A stretch of DNA of 64,000 bases from Betaproteobacteria bacterium Ga0077526 (GCA_001464765.1 LNDV01000019.1:47228-111227), one strand, 5' to 3'; counted from the stretch's first letter, positions 9,323 through 18,978 are shown. Numbers and translations are program-made. Notes: generated from the sequence alone by a model not told the origin.

Positions 9323-10114
9323 TCATTGCCTGGTTTTTTGCCGCGCAACCAGCAACTGCCAGGCTGCACGAAGGATGAACACCGAATTGGTGGAAAGGTA
9401 CCGCTTCCAAAGGCGCCCGGGCTCGGATGCAAGGCGGTGCAGCCATTCCAGACCGTTGCGCTGCATCCAGAGTGGCGCGCGCTTGACGGTGCCCGCGTGA
9501 TAGTCGAAGGCAGCACCCACGCCGACCATCACCGCTTCAATACGTCCGCGATGTGCTGCCATCCAGAGTTCCTGCTTGGGGCACCCCAAGCCCACGAATA
9601 CCACGCCAGCGCCGCTCTCGTTGATGGCCTGCACTTCGGCCTCGTCCTCGGCCGTCGTCGCCTCACGGAAAGGGGGCGAGTAGATGCCGGCAATCCGCAG
9701 CCTGGGAAACCTGCGCTCGATCGCCGCGCGCAGTAGCGCGAGCGTGCGCTCAGTGCTGCCGTAGAAGTACACGGCCTCGCCACGCTGCTCAGCGTGCTGC
9801 AGATACCGCCACATCAGGTCTGGACCGTTGATCCGCTCCTGCCCGGCGTGCCCCAGGCGGCGCAACATCCAGGCGACGGGCGCCCCGTCGGGCGTTGCCA
9901 TGTCCGCGTTGTTAATGACCTCCTGAAACACGCGGTCTCGACTCGCCGTGACGACCGAGTGAACGTTGCAGATACAGACATATCGGGAAAGGCGCTGGTC
10001 AGCCCAGGTGCCGATCGTGGCAATGACGGAGGGCCACGTCGTGACGTCGATCAATGCGCCTAGCACATCCCCCGTGACCCGACCCGCGGGGACTTTCGCC
10101 ATCAAGTCAGTCAT
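9323..10114 (-). CDS. WecB/TagA/CpsF-family glycosyltransferase
   Basis: This 263-residue cytoplasmic or membrane-associated transferase has the GT26 hallmarks. An N-terminal YVCICNVHSVVTA segment is followed by NADMATPDGAPVAWMLRRLG, which contains the family's conserved Asp-Gly substrate motif. Further on are YFYGSTERTLALL and the very conserved VFVGLGCPKQELWMAAHR. Known members (WecG, TagA) transfer ManNAc-type sugars to a lipid-linked acceptor. The C-terminus (PLWMQRNGLEWLHRLASEP) is also typical. It lies between the TTG-start methyltransferase (19 bases upstream) and ugd (12 bases downstream) in one transcription unit. It likely adds an early sugar to the undecaprenyl-linked repeat unit. 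Confidence 0.9.
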   Translation of the reverse strand: MTDLMAKVPAGRVTGDVLGALIDVTTWPSVIATIGTWADQRLSRYVCICNVHSVVTASRDRVFQEVINNADMATPDGAPVAWMLRRLGHAGQERINGPDLMWRYLQHAEQRGEAVYFYGSTERTLALLRAAIERRFPRLRIAGIYSPPFREATTAEDEAEVQAINESGAGVVFVGLGCPKQELWMAAHRGRIEAVMVGVGAAFDYHAGTVKRAPLWMQRNGLEWLHRLASEPGRLWKRYLSTNSVFILRAAWQLLVARQKTRQ

Positions 10115-10133
10115 TGTGCGGAAGCATTCACCA

Positions 10134-10838
10134 TCAGATCGCTACAGCTTCGAGCTGGACACCAACGCTCAACAGCGAAGGCCAGTAGCCGTGCACCCGG
10201 CCCAACTGTCCGAAGCCGGTCCTACGCGAGATACGGAAGCCCGCCCGCTCCAGCAGCAGAGCGAGGGATCGAAAAGTGAAGTAATGCAGATGTCCGCCGT
10301 CGAAAAGCACGTCCGAACCCAAGCCCTCATTCGACTGGGAGGTAGACGGGAATAATCGACCGAGAAGGAGAACCAGACGCTTCTTGGCGAACGCGATGTT
10401 GGGAGTATTGATGACCAGCCTCCCTCCCGGCCGGAGAACACGACGCATTTCCGCGGCTGCCGCGTATACATCAGGAATGTGCTCGATCGTGTCCGCGGTC
10501 ACAATCTGATCGATGCTCCCACTTTCGATTTCCGTCATGTTTTCGGCTGACCCGCACACTGGGCGGAAATCGAGTCCGCGCAGGTTAGCGGCCGCCTGGC
10601 GAAGGCGGGTCGAGCTGTACTCCAGCCCCACGAGCTTCTTGAAGCTGTCACGAAACTGGTACAAGAGCAGGCCGTTGCCACAGCCGATGTCCAATACGGC
10701 TTGGCCCTGCCCCCCAGCGAAGACAATTGCCTGATATCGATCGCGTGGCCAGCCGCGGACCTTGATATCCGGTATCGTTTCCGGGAGGAAGTCCGTCTCA
10801 TAGAAGCGGTCGTACAGCACGTCGAGCGACTCAGCCAA
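10134..10838 (-). CDS. SAM-dependent methyltransferase, class I
   Basis: This is a 234-residue methyltransferase. Motif I reads VLDIGCGNGLLLYQF, the post-I acidic region is KLVGLEYSSTRL, motif IV is IDQIVTADTIEHIPD, and a later MRRVLRPGGRLVINTPN segment is typical of Methyltransf_11/23 folds. The best start is TTG at 10838, because GAGG lies five bases upstream and no ATG is available. It sits between a GT4 glycosyltransferase and the WecB-like gene on the same strand, so a sugar- or lipid-linked-glycan methyltransferase role is likely. The acceptor is not deducible. Confidence 0.8.
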   Translation of the reverse strand: MAESLDVLYDRFYETDFLPETIPDIKVRGWPRDRYQAIVFAGGQGQAVLDIGCGNGLLLYQFRDSFKKLVGLEYSSTRLRQAAANLRGLDFRPVCGSAENMTEIESGSIDQIVTADTIEHIPDVYAAAAEMRRVLRPGGRLVINTPNIAFAKKRLVLLLGRLFPSTSQSNEGLGSDVLFDGGHLHYFTFRSLALLLERAGFRISRRTGFGQLGRVHGYWPSLLSVGVQLEAVAI

Positions 10839-10889
10839 GGTGACCTCGAATCAGATAGTGACGTTTGTCAAGGCAGAGGCGGCCATCTG

Positions 10890-12104
10890 CTAACCATGGC
10901 GGGTGAGTCTGTCGTACGCCGCCCCTTCGTAGATTTCGATCAGGCGCCGGTAATTCTCCGGCGCGGAGTACTTGGACACATAAGCAGCCCGCGCATTGGA
11001 GCCCATGATTCGCATATCCTCGGGATGCTCCTCTGCCCACCCAATCGCATCTGCGAGCGATTGTACTGAACCGGGTTCGAACAAAAGCCCCGTAACCTTG
11101 TGTTCCACGAGTTCCGCCAGAGCTCCAATCTTGCTCGCGATGACCGGCAGCCCGACCGCAAATGCTTCCACGAGCGTGCGGGGGAAGTTCTCGTACCAGA
11201 TGCTTGGCATGACCAGCCAAGCCGCCGCACGCATTCGGGCCAGCACCTCGTCCGGGCCGGCCCAGCCTATAAGGTGCACCGCGCTCTGCCCTTCCAAAAC
11301 CGCCTGTTCAGGACCGGTGCCCACCACGTCCAGCCGAGCCCGACCCGAAAGCAGGGTCAATGCCTGCGCCAGCGTCCGGATACCCTTCTCCGGAGACAGG
11401 CGCCCGACGTAGAGCCCCCCCGCACCTGGGGTGCGCGGAGCATCGGGAACATCGACGAAATTGGGCTTGATGACGACTCGGTCGGCTGGCAGCCCAGCCT
11501 CGATAAACTTGCGGCGACAGAACTCGTTCAGCGCAATGTAGCGAGTGACATCGCGCCGGTAGGTGCCACGTAGCCGGTGCGCGACCAGAGTAGTCGCCAG
11601 CACCGCCGACTGAGAGCGAGACCCCCGGTAGCACGCACGCACCACCCCTCGCCAAGGCACACGCCCGAGGCAATCCTCGCACACCACCCCATCGCGCAGA
11701 AACATCGCCTGGAGGCAGGACAGGCGGAAATTGTGAAGGGTCTGGACCACCGGAATGCGCAGGGCAGCCGCAGCGGCGTAGAGCGAGGGGGAGATGAGCG
11801 GAAAGGTATTGTGGACGTGGATTATGTCCGGACGGAACTTCAGAGTCAGTGCATTGATGTCTGCCACGGTGCGCCGCGACCACACGGAATCCCGGGCGAC
11901 GGTCAACGGGGACGCCTTGTCGATCTCGGCGTTGTCTCGTTCGTAGAGGCGCACTTCATGACCTCGCTGCCGCAGCAGGGCGATCTCGGCCTCACAGACG
12001 CTGTCCTCGCCGCCCTTGTGCTGATACCGGTTGTGCGCGACCAGCACCCGGTACGGAGTATCCAATGCCATCTCCTCATTGACGGGGCGCGAAACGGCAG
12101 ACAT
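10890..12104 (-). CDS. Glycosyltransferase family 4 (GT-B fold)
   Basis: This 404-residue glycosyltransferase has the GT4 N-terminal pattern: VLVAHNRYQHKGGEDSVCEAE, a glycine-rich acceptor loop, then DIIHVHNTFPLISP. The C-terminal donor half contains GGLYVGRLSPEKGIRTL and the E-x7-E region SIWYENFPRTLVEAFAVGLP. A four-cysteine patch (RLSCLQAMFLRDGVVCEDCL plus ACYRG) lies mid-protein, as in a subgroup of bacterial GT4 enzymes that may bind zinc. The ATG at 12104 is preceded by a GGGG-type site; the ATG at 12071 has GAGGAG too close to be useful. It extends the polysaccharide repeat unit; donor and linkage are unknown. Confidence 0.9.
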   Translation of the reverse strand: MSAVSRPVNEEMALDTPYRVLVAHNRYQHKGGEDSVCEAEIALLRQRGHEVRLYERDNAEIDKASPLTVARDSVWSRRTVADINALTLKFRPDIIHVHNTFPLISPSLYAAAAALRIPVVQTLHNFRLSCLQAMFLRDGVVCEDCLGRVPWRGVVRACYRGSRSQSAVLATTLVAHRLRGTYRRDVTRYIALNEFCRRKFIEAGLPADRVVIKPNFVDVPDAPRTPGAGGLYVGRLSPEKGIRTLAQALTLLSGRARLDVVGTGPEQAVLEGQSAVHLIGWAGPDEVLARMRAAAWLVMPSIWYENFPRTLVEAFAVGLPVIASKIGALAELVEHKVTGLLFEPGSVQSLADAIGWAEEHPEDMRIMGSNARAAYVSKYSAPENYRRLIEIYEGAAYDRLTRHG

Positions 12105-12217
12105 CGCATCCCCAGGACAAGTGCAAGCTGTGCACGGGCTCGGCCCGAAGCCCTGCCGAACATGACGCGATCAACCGGCTCGCTAGCCTCTGTCTTCCAA
12201 GTCCAAAAGATCGAGGA

Positions 12218-15200
12218 TCACTGCGGCGTCTGTCCCATGGCACAACCGTCGGAACGGACGGCTTGCCCCGCCGGCGAAGCAGGACATCGGTCCTGGGAGT
12301 TCGGAATGCCGTCCCGGTCGGTGTCGAGCAAGGCCCGATTCTGCGTGTAGATGATCTCCTTGCCCAGCGCAGGCAAAAAGTATGGCCACGCCATGGGCGC
12401 GCCGTCGGACGCCCGAACGTAGAGGGCGCAGAGGGCGGGATTAGTGGTACGTTCCGGGCAGTCCCGCTGGGCTCCGGCCTTTGGATCCAGGTTGGTAAGG
12501 ATGGCGGTGACCAATCCGCCCGCATCGACCGAATTCATGGTCACCATTTCCACGTTCGCGACCTGCAGGGTGTCGGCGGCCGCAATGCCAGTGAAATCCA
12601 GACGGGCACCGAGATCGCCCGTGGCGGCGTCGGCGGCATTCACCGTGGCCAGTGACCGGAACGTGAAGGCATAGCGGGTCCAGCCGGTCGAACCGTTGTA
12701 CGACTCAGACTTGGCCATGAGCGCCTCGTATCCGTTTGCCCCCCCACCGCCCCTCCGAACCAGCGCCGTGATTCGCTGTCCAGCACGGCCGACCCGAGCA
12801 TCGAAGCTCACGCGGTAGAGCTGATCCTTGCGAACCGAGAAATTGGGTGACGACAGGAGCGACGTCGAGGCGCCGGCCACGAACCGTCCGCAGGGGCCGA
12901 ACGGGCAGGCTTCCACTGTCAGCCGACCGAACGGCGCGGTCTGGTTCCAGAAGGTCCAGTCGGTCGCGCCGTTCGCGAACCCGCCGTTTGGCACCAGGTT
13001 GCCAGGCACGACAGAGTAAGAGGCGTACTCGAAAGCCGTGATCGCTCGGCCGTCCAGATCAGACCGACGCGGGACACCGTTTACTGTCATGGCTCGCCAT
13101 TCGTCGAAGGTGTAGAGCCGAGCCTGATCGTTGGGATCATCGGAGACGATCTGCGGCGTCCACAAAGCGTAGTAGGTATTGCCTGAGAAAGTGGCGAAGT
13201 CGTGCGTCGAGCCCAGGTAACTCTGCTGGATGATCGATACACCCGCCGATGCAGGGAAGAAGACGTTGCGTTGAATCGCGTTGCCGTAGATGTCGCCGTC
13301 GGTGCGAAGCTGACGCGACTGCTCCTGAAACCATAGCTGGGCAAAGCGATTACCGAAGAACGTGTTCTGACTTACGGTGTTGTTGAAGGCGTTGTGAATC
13401 TGCATTCCGTAGTCGGCGTCCACGATGGTATTGCCCGTGACCGTGGCGCTATGCGTGAGGATGTCCAGGTAGATGCCCACACCGTGTGTGCTCTCCTTGA
13501 GCGTACCACTGCGATTGCCATGCACACCCTGCACGAGGTTCCGAGCGACCACCGCGCCGCTGCTGCTGTTGTGCACGTAGATGCCGCCGCAATCGTCGAA
13601 GACCAGACACACTTCGGAGACAGCGTTGTCTTCAATGCGCCCAGTCCCGTAGACCCGGATGCCCAGGTATGCCGCACCGTGCACTCGGTTGCCCCGGACG
13701 ACCGCCGCTGTACCACCCGTGATGCCCGCCATCGACGGGCGCGGAATGGTCGTGACTGTGGTGCCTACTCGCTGCACACCACTCCAGCGCACATCGGAGT
13801 TCATCACCGTGAGGTTGCGAGAGTATCGGCCGAGATCGTCGCCTCCGGCAATCGCCTCCAACCCGGAACGCGCGATCAGGCAGTCGTCGATCACGGAATC
13901 CACGCTGAGGCGGGCGTCGATACCCTCCTCGGCCACGTTCTCGATGGAGAAACCACGAACGGTAACGCGCGTCGCACCCCGCATCACCACGCCATTGACC
14001 GCACCGCGGACGGCGAGGCCTTCGAGCGTGATGTCGGAAGCATTCGTGAGGTCAATGGCCGTGTAGAGAATGGAGTACGACAGTCGATTCCCCGGCGCGG
14101 CACTGTCGGGCATCCAAACGCGGAGGCGACCGCTGGAGCCGTCATAGTGCCACTCGTCCGGCGAGTCGAGCATCCACCGCGCGCCAGTGAGGAAGTAGCC
14201 GTGCCCCGCCAGTGTGGGCAATGAGGTAGGGGTCTGGAAAGACAACCGCCCTGAGGATACCGCCGTCACGCGACGTGGCTCGAATACCCAGGGCGCGCTG
14301 CGGACGTGTACGTCAATGCCCGGCGCAAGCACTGCCCCGGCGGGCAGCCTCAGATCGGTCCCTACGGTCACATAGGTGCTGCCTTGCCCAGTGGTCGTGG
14401 CCACCCGATTCGAATCCACTGCATTCAGCAAGTAGATGGAGTCCGGTTCTCCCGCGTTGTGGCCGACGTTGGGGTGGTGGGCGGGAGCCACCTCACGATC
14501 GGGCATCGTGAGGTGACTGGGGCCGATGATGAGCGGCAGGACAGAGACACTGCGGACAAATACCTCCTGCCGGGTTCCGGGTACGTAGATGTCGAATCGT
14601 GCGTTCGGGGTCGACGCCGTGGGCGCGAAATCAAAGACGACGTCCTGCCATGCACCCGTACCCGTGACGCGGATTTCCGGGCTCAACGATCCGTAGGTGG
14701 GGCCGGCCCGCCGAACGAGGGCATTCAAACTCGCACCTGCCGGGGCACGCAACGAGAACTGCACGCGATAGGTGATGCTTGCAGTCACTGGAAAGCTGGG
14801 ACTGTTGATCAGGCTCCAGTTCGACGCTGACGACGTCAGGAGCAGGCAGCGGCCGCCTCCAGGACAGGAAGACGACAACGAGATGGACGCATCACCGGCA
14901 GGCGACCATCGATTCCACCGGGCGATGGACGTATCGAGGCGACCGTTCTCGACGAGATTGAAGGGAATACTCGTACCATAGGTGCCACCCTGCTCGAGGG
15001 TCCAAGCGTGTCCCGGGACATTGATCGCGCCGTCGATGAGGGGCTTGGTGGTGCAACCCGTCGGATAAGCGCCCACCCGGATCGGGCTTCCGGCAGTACC
15101 ACGTCCGCTGACCCGCAACGTCTCGGACCATGAGCGGCCACACCGCAACAAGATCTGGTCTCCGGGTTGCATTGCGGTGCGGGACGCGCGGACTAGCGAT

Positions 15201-15373
15201 TGCCAAGGCCCGTCCACTTGCCCTGTACCGGTGGTCGTTACCGTTCCCACCAGGCCAGTCCAGGCATCGTTGCCGGCCTCGGAGTCCACGTAATAGGTGG
15301 CAGCGTCAACGGACGCGACACGAGTTAGAAGCGCGAGTAAGAGCGCGCCAAAGCAAGTTAGTCGTTGATTCAC
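12218..15373 (-). CDS. Large secreted right-handed beta-helix protein with carbohydrate-binding-like modules and TSP3-like tail
   Basis: This is a 1051-residue secreted protein starting at GTG (15373), with GAGG eight bases upstream and a signal peptide ending near VDAATYYVDS. Segments in order: a beta-helix entry cap (YYVDSEAGNDAWTG to about residue 115); a CBM4/9-like jelly-roll (about 125-285, starting NLVENGRLDTSIARWNRW); a long right-handed parallel beta-helix (about 300-760, with repeated N-x-V-x-x-N turns such as SATVTGNTIVDADYGMQIHN); a second CBM-like module (NLVPNGGFANGATDWTFW); and a C-terminal calcium-type TSP3-like motif DTDRDGIPNSQDRCP. Such beta-helices include polysaccharide lyases, epimerases and hydrolases. 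Position inside the EPS locus suggests tailoring or degrading the polymer. Catalytic residues were not assigned. Confidence 0.85.
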   Translation of the reverse strand: MNQRLTCFGALLLALLTRVASVDAATYYVDSEAGNDAWTGLVGTVTTTGTGQVDGPWQSLVRASRTAMQPGDQILLRCGRSWSETLRVSGRGTAGSPIRVGAYPTGCTTKPLIDGAINVPGHAWTLEQGGTYGTSIPFNLVENGRLDTSIARWNRWSPAGDASISLSSSCPGGGRCLLLTSSASNWSLINSPSFPVTASITYRVQFSLRAPAGASLNALVRRAGPTYGSLSPEIRVTGTGAWQDVVFDFAPTASTPNARFDIYVPGTRQEVFVRSVSVLPLIIGPSHLTMPDREVAPAHHPNVGHNAGEPDSIYLLNAVDSNRVATTTGQGSTYVTVGTDLRLPAGAVLAPGIDVHVRSAPWVFEPRRVTAVSSGRLSFQTPTSLPTLAGHGYFLTGARWMLDSPDEWHYDGSSGRLRVWMPDSAAPGNRLSYSILYTAIDLTNASDITLEGLAVRGAVNGVVMRGATRVTVRGFSIENVAEEGIDARLSVDSVIDDCLIARSGLEAIAGGDDLGRYSRNLTVMNSDVRWSGVQRVGTTVTTIPRPSMAGITGGTAAVVRGNRVHGAAYLGIRVYGTGRIEDNAVSEVCLVFDDCGGIYVHNSSSGAVVARNLVQGVHGNRSGTLKESTHGVGIYLDILTHSATVTGNTIVDADYGMQIHNAFNNTVSQNTFFGNRFAQLWFQEQSRQLRTDGDIYGNAIQRNVFFPASAGVSIIQQSYLGSTHDFATFSGNTYYALWTPQIVSDDPNDQARLYTFDEWRAMTVNGVPRRSDLDGRAITAFEYASYSVVPGNLVPNGGFANGATDWTFWNQTAPFGRLTVEACPFGPCGRFVAGASTSLLSSPNFSVRKDQLYRVSFDARVGRAGQRITALVRRGGGGANGYEALMAKSESYNGSTGWTRYAFTFRSLATVNAADAATGDLGARLDFTGIAAADTLQVANVEMVTMNSVDAGGLVTAILTNLDPKAGAQRDCPERTTNPALCALYVRASDGAPMAWPYFLPALGKEIIYTQNRALLDTDRDGIPNSQDRCPASPAGQAVRSDGCAMGQTPQ

Positions 15374-15864
15374 TTCAAAAACCTCAAAAAGACGGATGCC
15401 CCCGATCGAGCGCCAGTCCCGGAGTGGGACACAGGCGGACGCGAAATTCGTACTTTATTTGAGATTTTCTCTTCGCGTACCGGTTATTCGCACAGATCGC
15501 GCCAAGGCAGGAGTGACGACAACTATCGTGGAATGCTGCATGCTGCCTGCTGCCTGCTGCCTGCGATAGGCAAAGGCGAAGGCAGCGCGAGTTTTCACTC
15601 ACGTTTCGCACGGCGCCGCGGAGTTTCCCTGCCCCTCCACGGCACCCCCTGGAGTCAGACGCGCCCCAGTTAGGCAGTCGCGGCCAGAGGACCGGCATAG
15701 CTGACGCCACTCGACGACAGTTCCAACCAAAATCGAACGCTTGCTGGCCTACACAACGCGCTGTCAGACTATTGCCATTCGATGTTGCATCGTAAAGAAC
15801 ATCGCGGGTAACGCCATCACTCGCTACGATCCGCCCCAGTCACCCATCCCAGTCGAGTCGCCCT
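15374..15864. other. 491-base divergent intergenic region with a 7-bp microrepeat
   Basis: This gap separates the beta-helix gene (minus) from a methyltransferase gene (plus) and must carry both promoters. At 15541-15563 three tandem copies of TGCTGCC are followed by TGCG, roughly 170 bases upstream of the beta-helix start. I see no credible ORF and no clear promoter hexamers. Local GC is lower than in the flanking genes. Confidence 0.45.
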
Positions 15865-16479
15865 ATGAAGCAAGTCTTTCGCAAGATCAGAGATATCGGT
15901 CGCGCCCAGATGCAAGTGCGAGCGTTGCAAGAACTGGCAAGCGCCTCCACCCGCCGCATCGTCGTAGGTTCTTCTGGTACACGACTGGCGGGCTGGGTCT
16001 CCACTGACCGAGAAACGCTCGACCTGTTGGAACCCGAGACTTGGGCACGCTACTTCTCGCCCGGTTCCATTGACGCAATTCTCGCCGAACACGTCTGGGA
16101 ACACCTCACGCCCGAAGCAGCGCTGGTTGCCGCGAAGACTTGTCATCGATTCCTGAAGACAGGTGGTTATCTGCGGATCGGCATCCCCGACGGCAAACAC
16201 CCCGACCCGTCGTACATCGAATCAGTCCGACCCGGAGGAACCGGTCCTGGCGCGGACGACCACAAGGTTCTCTACACGCACGCGAGTGCACGAGCTCTGT
16301 TCGAGACCGCTGGCTTCTCGGTAAATCTGTATGAATTCTTCGACGATCAGGGGCAGTTCCAATTCACGGAGTGGGACCCTGCCGGCGGAATGATCCACAG
16401 GTCAAAACGCTTCGACGAGCGCAACACTGCGAAGCCCTTGAGCTACACCTCGATCGTTCTGGACGCACTGAAGCCGTAG
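15865..16479 (+). CDS. Small SAM-dependent methyltransferase-like protein
   Basis: This 204-residue protein resembles the C-terminal half of class I methyltransferases in glycan clusters. It has SIDAILAEHVWEHLTPEAALVA (motif IV region with the EH-WEHL signature), HRFLKTGGYLRIGIPDGKHP and a late HKVLYTHASARALFETAGFSV block. The canonical glycine-rich motif I is not evident; the matching region is RRIVVGSSGTRLAGWVSTD, so SAM binding may be weak or differently arranged. Similar proteins are annotated as predicted SAM-dependent methyltransferases. It is the only plus-strand gene inside the EPS block and ends 24 bases before a convergent glycosyltransferase, which suggests insertion into the locus. 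Confidence 0.7.
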   Translation: MKQVFRKIRDIGRAQMQVRALQELASASTRRIVVGSSGTRLAGWVSTDRETLDLLEPETWARYFSPGSIDAILAEHVWEHLTPEAALVAAKTCHRFLKTGGYLRIGIPDGKHPDPSYIESVRPGGTGPGADDHKVLYTHASARALFETAGFSVNLYEFFDDQGQFQFTEWDPAGGMIHRSKRFDERNTAKPLSYTSIVLDALKP

Positions 16480-16503
16480 CGCATCTCCTCGCGACCGCCC
16501 CTG

Positions 16504-17685
16504 TCATCCCGAACGAGATCGTCCCTGAGCAACTGGCTGCGCAGTGGACGAACCACCGGAGCCCAGCACGGAAAAGGCGGTGAGGATGCCCTGACAGAAG
16601 TTGTGAGCCATCGCCTCCAGGCTGAAGGTGCGCGCGCTCTCCTTTGCTGCGTCGGCCATGCTGCTCAACCTGCCCCGGTCGTCCTTCAACAGGTCGCCTA
16701 CCGCTGATGCGTAGGCGTCCAGCGTGTTTTCCACCAGCAGCCCGTTTCGGCCGTTCTCGAGGTATGCGATCTCCGGCGAGTGGATCCCGCAGTCGGTGGT
16801 GATCATCGGCAGCCCGAATACGAACGCATCGAGGATCACGAGCCCCACCATACCGGGCATCAGCAGCACGTCGGCCATGGCTAGGTGGCGCGCCTTAATC
16901 TCCCCCGATAGGGCTCCGACCCACACCAGCCAGGAGTGCCGCCTGGCCGCAGCTTCCACGAACGCCCTGCGAGGCCCATCGCCTATGATCAGCAATCGGA
17001 ACGCTGGGTTGCCAGAGTGCACCCGCTCGCAGGCGTCGATCAGAAAGTCAAGACGCTTCTCTTCTGTCAATGCGCCAATGAATACCGCCACAGGGCATCC
17101 TTCGAAACCGAACTGCGCACGAAGAGCGGCTACCGACTCTGGGGTCACGGCATCGCGCTCCGCCTGAAGCTTGTGCGTGTCGATCGAGTTGTTCAGGAGC
17201 GTGATCCGCTCCGAGGGAAATCCTGCGGCCGCGATCGCCTGCAGACTGACTTCTGTGTAGGCGAACCACCAGTCCACCTGCCGCGTCGTCCAGGCTTTAA
17301 ATTTCTCCTTGAGGCCAGCAGGACGGTTGGACTGGAAGTTCCGGCCGTGTCCCCAGAACGCAAGGGAGAACGACCGTCCCGTCATGCACGTGAGCCAGTG
17401 GTTGTAGAGGAGCCGATTCTCCTGCGTGATCACCACAAGGTCGCCGGGCTGCAGGAACTCACCGAAGGGCTGCCAGCACACGCGGCCGTCCAGCCAGTAG
17501 CGAGTACGCAGGTGATGAGCCCAGGCAAGCGTGCCGCTATCTTTCTTCGTGGCCTCCGCCGCAGTGGCATCCCCGCTTAAGACCACGAGTTCCATGCCGT
17601 GGCGATGCAATTCGCCACGCATGAGCTCGAACAGCGGGACGCGGTAATGCGTCATGCGACGCTGGACGATGACGACGCGGGGCAT
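16504..17685 (-). CDS. Glycosyltransferase, GT-B fold (GT4/GT1-like)
   Basis: This 393-residue enzyme begins MPRVVIVQRRMTHYRVPLFE, a common opening of GT4-type transferases acting on lipid-linked glycans. A central NNSIDTHKL segment begins the C-terminal domain, followed by VAVFIGALTEEKRLDFLIDA and a donor-binding region PGMVGLVILDAFVFGLPMITTD. Most family members have an E-x7-E pair here. This protein has VILDAFVFGLP with no obvious first Glu, so the nucleotide site may be variant. It follows the next glycosyltransferase (17695-18921) by nine bases, so the two are probably one operon. Donor and acceptor are unknown. Confidence 0.85.
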   Translation of the reverse strand: MPRVVIVQRRMTHYRVPLFELMRGELHRHGMELVVLSGDATAAEATKKDSGTLAWAHHLRTRYWLDGRVCWQPFGEFLQPGDLVVITQENRLLYNHWLTCMTGRSFSLAFWGHGRNFQSNRPAGLKEKFKAWTTRQVDWWFAYTEVSLQAIAAAGFPSERITLLNNSIDTHKLQAERDAVTPESVAALRAQFGFEGCPVAVFIGALTEEKRLDFLIDACERVHSGNPAFRLLIIGDGPRRAFVEAAARRHSWLVWVGALSGEIKARHLAMADVLLMPGMVGLVILDAFVFGLPMITTDCGIHSPEIAYLENGRNGLLVENTLDAYASAVGDLLKDDRGRLSSMADAAKESARTFSLEAMAHNFCQGILTAFSVLGSGGSSTAQPVAQGRSRSG

Positions 17686-17694
17686 GGGTCGGTG

Positions 17695-18921
17695 CTAAGC
17701 AGACGCTCGGGATGGCCGTGCCTGCTCCGACGCCACCACCGACGTCTCGACGGACGCGTCCGATAACGGTACGCCAGCGCTTCGATACAGTGCGAGCAGA
17801 GGCTTGACAGTCGCACTCCAGAGATAGCGACACCCGACGACGGCGATGGCAGCACGGTCGAACCGATCGCGCTCACGACTGAAGGCCTTTAGACCTTCCG
17901 CCACGGCTAGCGCGTCCACGCGCTCCACGATGATGCCTACCTCTGGCGTGACGTACCGGTCTAGCGAGCCCACGTTCGTCGCGACGATCGGCACCCCATG
18001 CCGAAGCGCCTGGAACACAACACCGCTCTGGTCGATGTGTCGGTAAGGCAGCGCCAGTACGTCGGCCTTCGCGAAGAGTCCCGGGATCTCGTCCTCTTCC
18101 ACGAAGGCGTTGCGCCATTCGATCCGGCCGGGGATCGGATCTGAATCGATGAGCCCTTGCAGTTCGGCAGTGTATGAGGGGTCTTTGCACATACCGACGA
18201 TGGTCAGGCGAAAACTGGCGTCGAGTGAACCAAAGGCTTGAAGCAACAGATCCAGACCCTTGTACTGGCGAACAACGCCAAAGAACAGCACACGGATAAC
18301 GGGGGTCTCGCTTACGCTAGGCAAGACACTCCCGCGCTTCGGACCCAGATCGTCGATACCGTGCTCCACCACGGCAACACGCCCCGCCGGAACCCGGAAT
18401 CGGCGAACAAGTTCGCCCTTCATCAGCTCTGTGTGAACCATAAGCTTGTGGGGGATGCGATAAATGAGGCTATGCACCCAGAGATTCCAGCGAGTGTGCG
18501 CGTCATGAGGAAGAATGTTGTGGACAGTCACGAAAAGCTGTCCGCAGCACCGAGCAAGCACCCAGTTCTCCAGTATCCCCATAAACACCGGATACATCAT
18601 TAGTCCGTTCACGTGAACCACTGATGGCCGGTTGCGTAACACGTGAACAAGCAGCCGCGCGTGGTATCTCAGAAGGTTCAATGCCTTAGCAAGCGCCGAA
18701 CGACCGCCCCTCTGGCTGCCGCGCAGATTGAGGAGATCGACGGAGGGGTGCAGTGCCTTGGGATCGCTTTCATCGGAGCCAATCAGGCGTGTCGGCACAT
18801 GGTGGAGAGCAAGCCCATTGGCAAAGCCGCGCTCGTAGTCCTGCTGGAAGCCGTGGGAGACTAGAACAACACCGCGGTATCGCGACGCTCGTTTTGGGTT
18901 TGAAGCGAGATTTTCTGGCAT
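17695..18921 (-). CDS. Glycosyltransferase, GT-B fold (GT4-like)
   Basis: This 408-residue transferase has VVHVNGLMMYP and LFVTVHNILPHDAH in the N-terminal domain. The C-terminal domain contains VLFFGVVRQYKGLDLLLQAF, then VLALPYRHIDQSGVVFQALRHGVPIVAT, the donor-phosphate binding block of GT4-like enzymes with a Ser-Gly-Val in place of the usual Glu. It precedes a second glycosyltransferase by nine bases and follows the secreted hydrolase gene by 57 bases on the same strand. It very likely adds one sugar of the EPS repeat unit; linkage and donor are not readable. Confidence 0.85.
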   Translation of the reverse strand: MPENLASNPKRASRYRGVVLVSHGFQQDYERGFANGLALHHVPTRLIGSDESDPKALHPSVDLLNLRGSQRGGRSALAKALNLLRYHARLLVHVLRNRPSVVHVNGLMMYPVFMGILENWVLARCCGQLFVTVHNILPHDAHTRWNLWVHSLIYRIPHKLMVHTELMKGELVRRFRVPAGRVAVVEHGIDDLGPKRGSVLPSVSETPVIRVLFFGVVRQYKGLDLLLQAFGSLDASFRLTIVGMCKDPSYTAELQGLIDSDPIPGRIEWRNAFVEEDEIPGLFAKADVLALPYRHIDQSGVVFQALRHGVPIVATNVGSLDRYVTPEVGIIVERVDALAVAEGLKAFSRERDRFDRAAIAVVGCRYLWSATVKPLLALYRSAGVPLSDASVETSVVASEQARPSRASA

Positions 18922-18978
18922 CTATCCGTGTCTTCCAGCGACGCCATCTGCCGCCGATGCAGGCCGCGTCCGGGAGCG

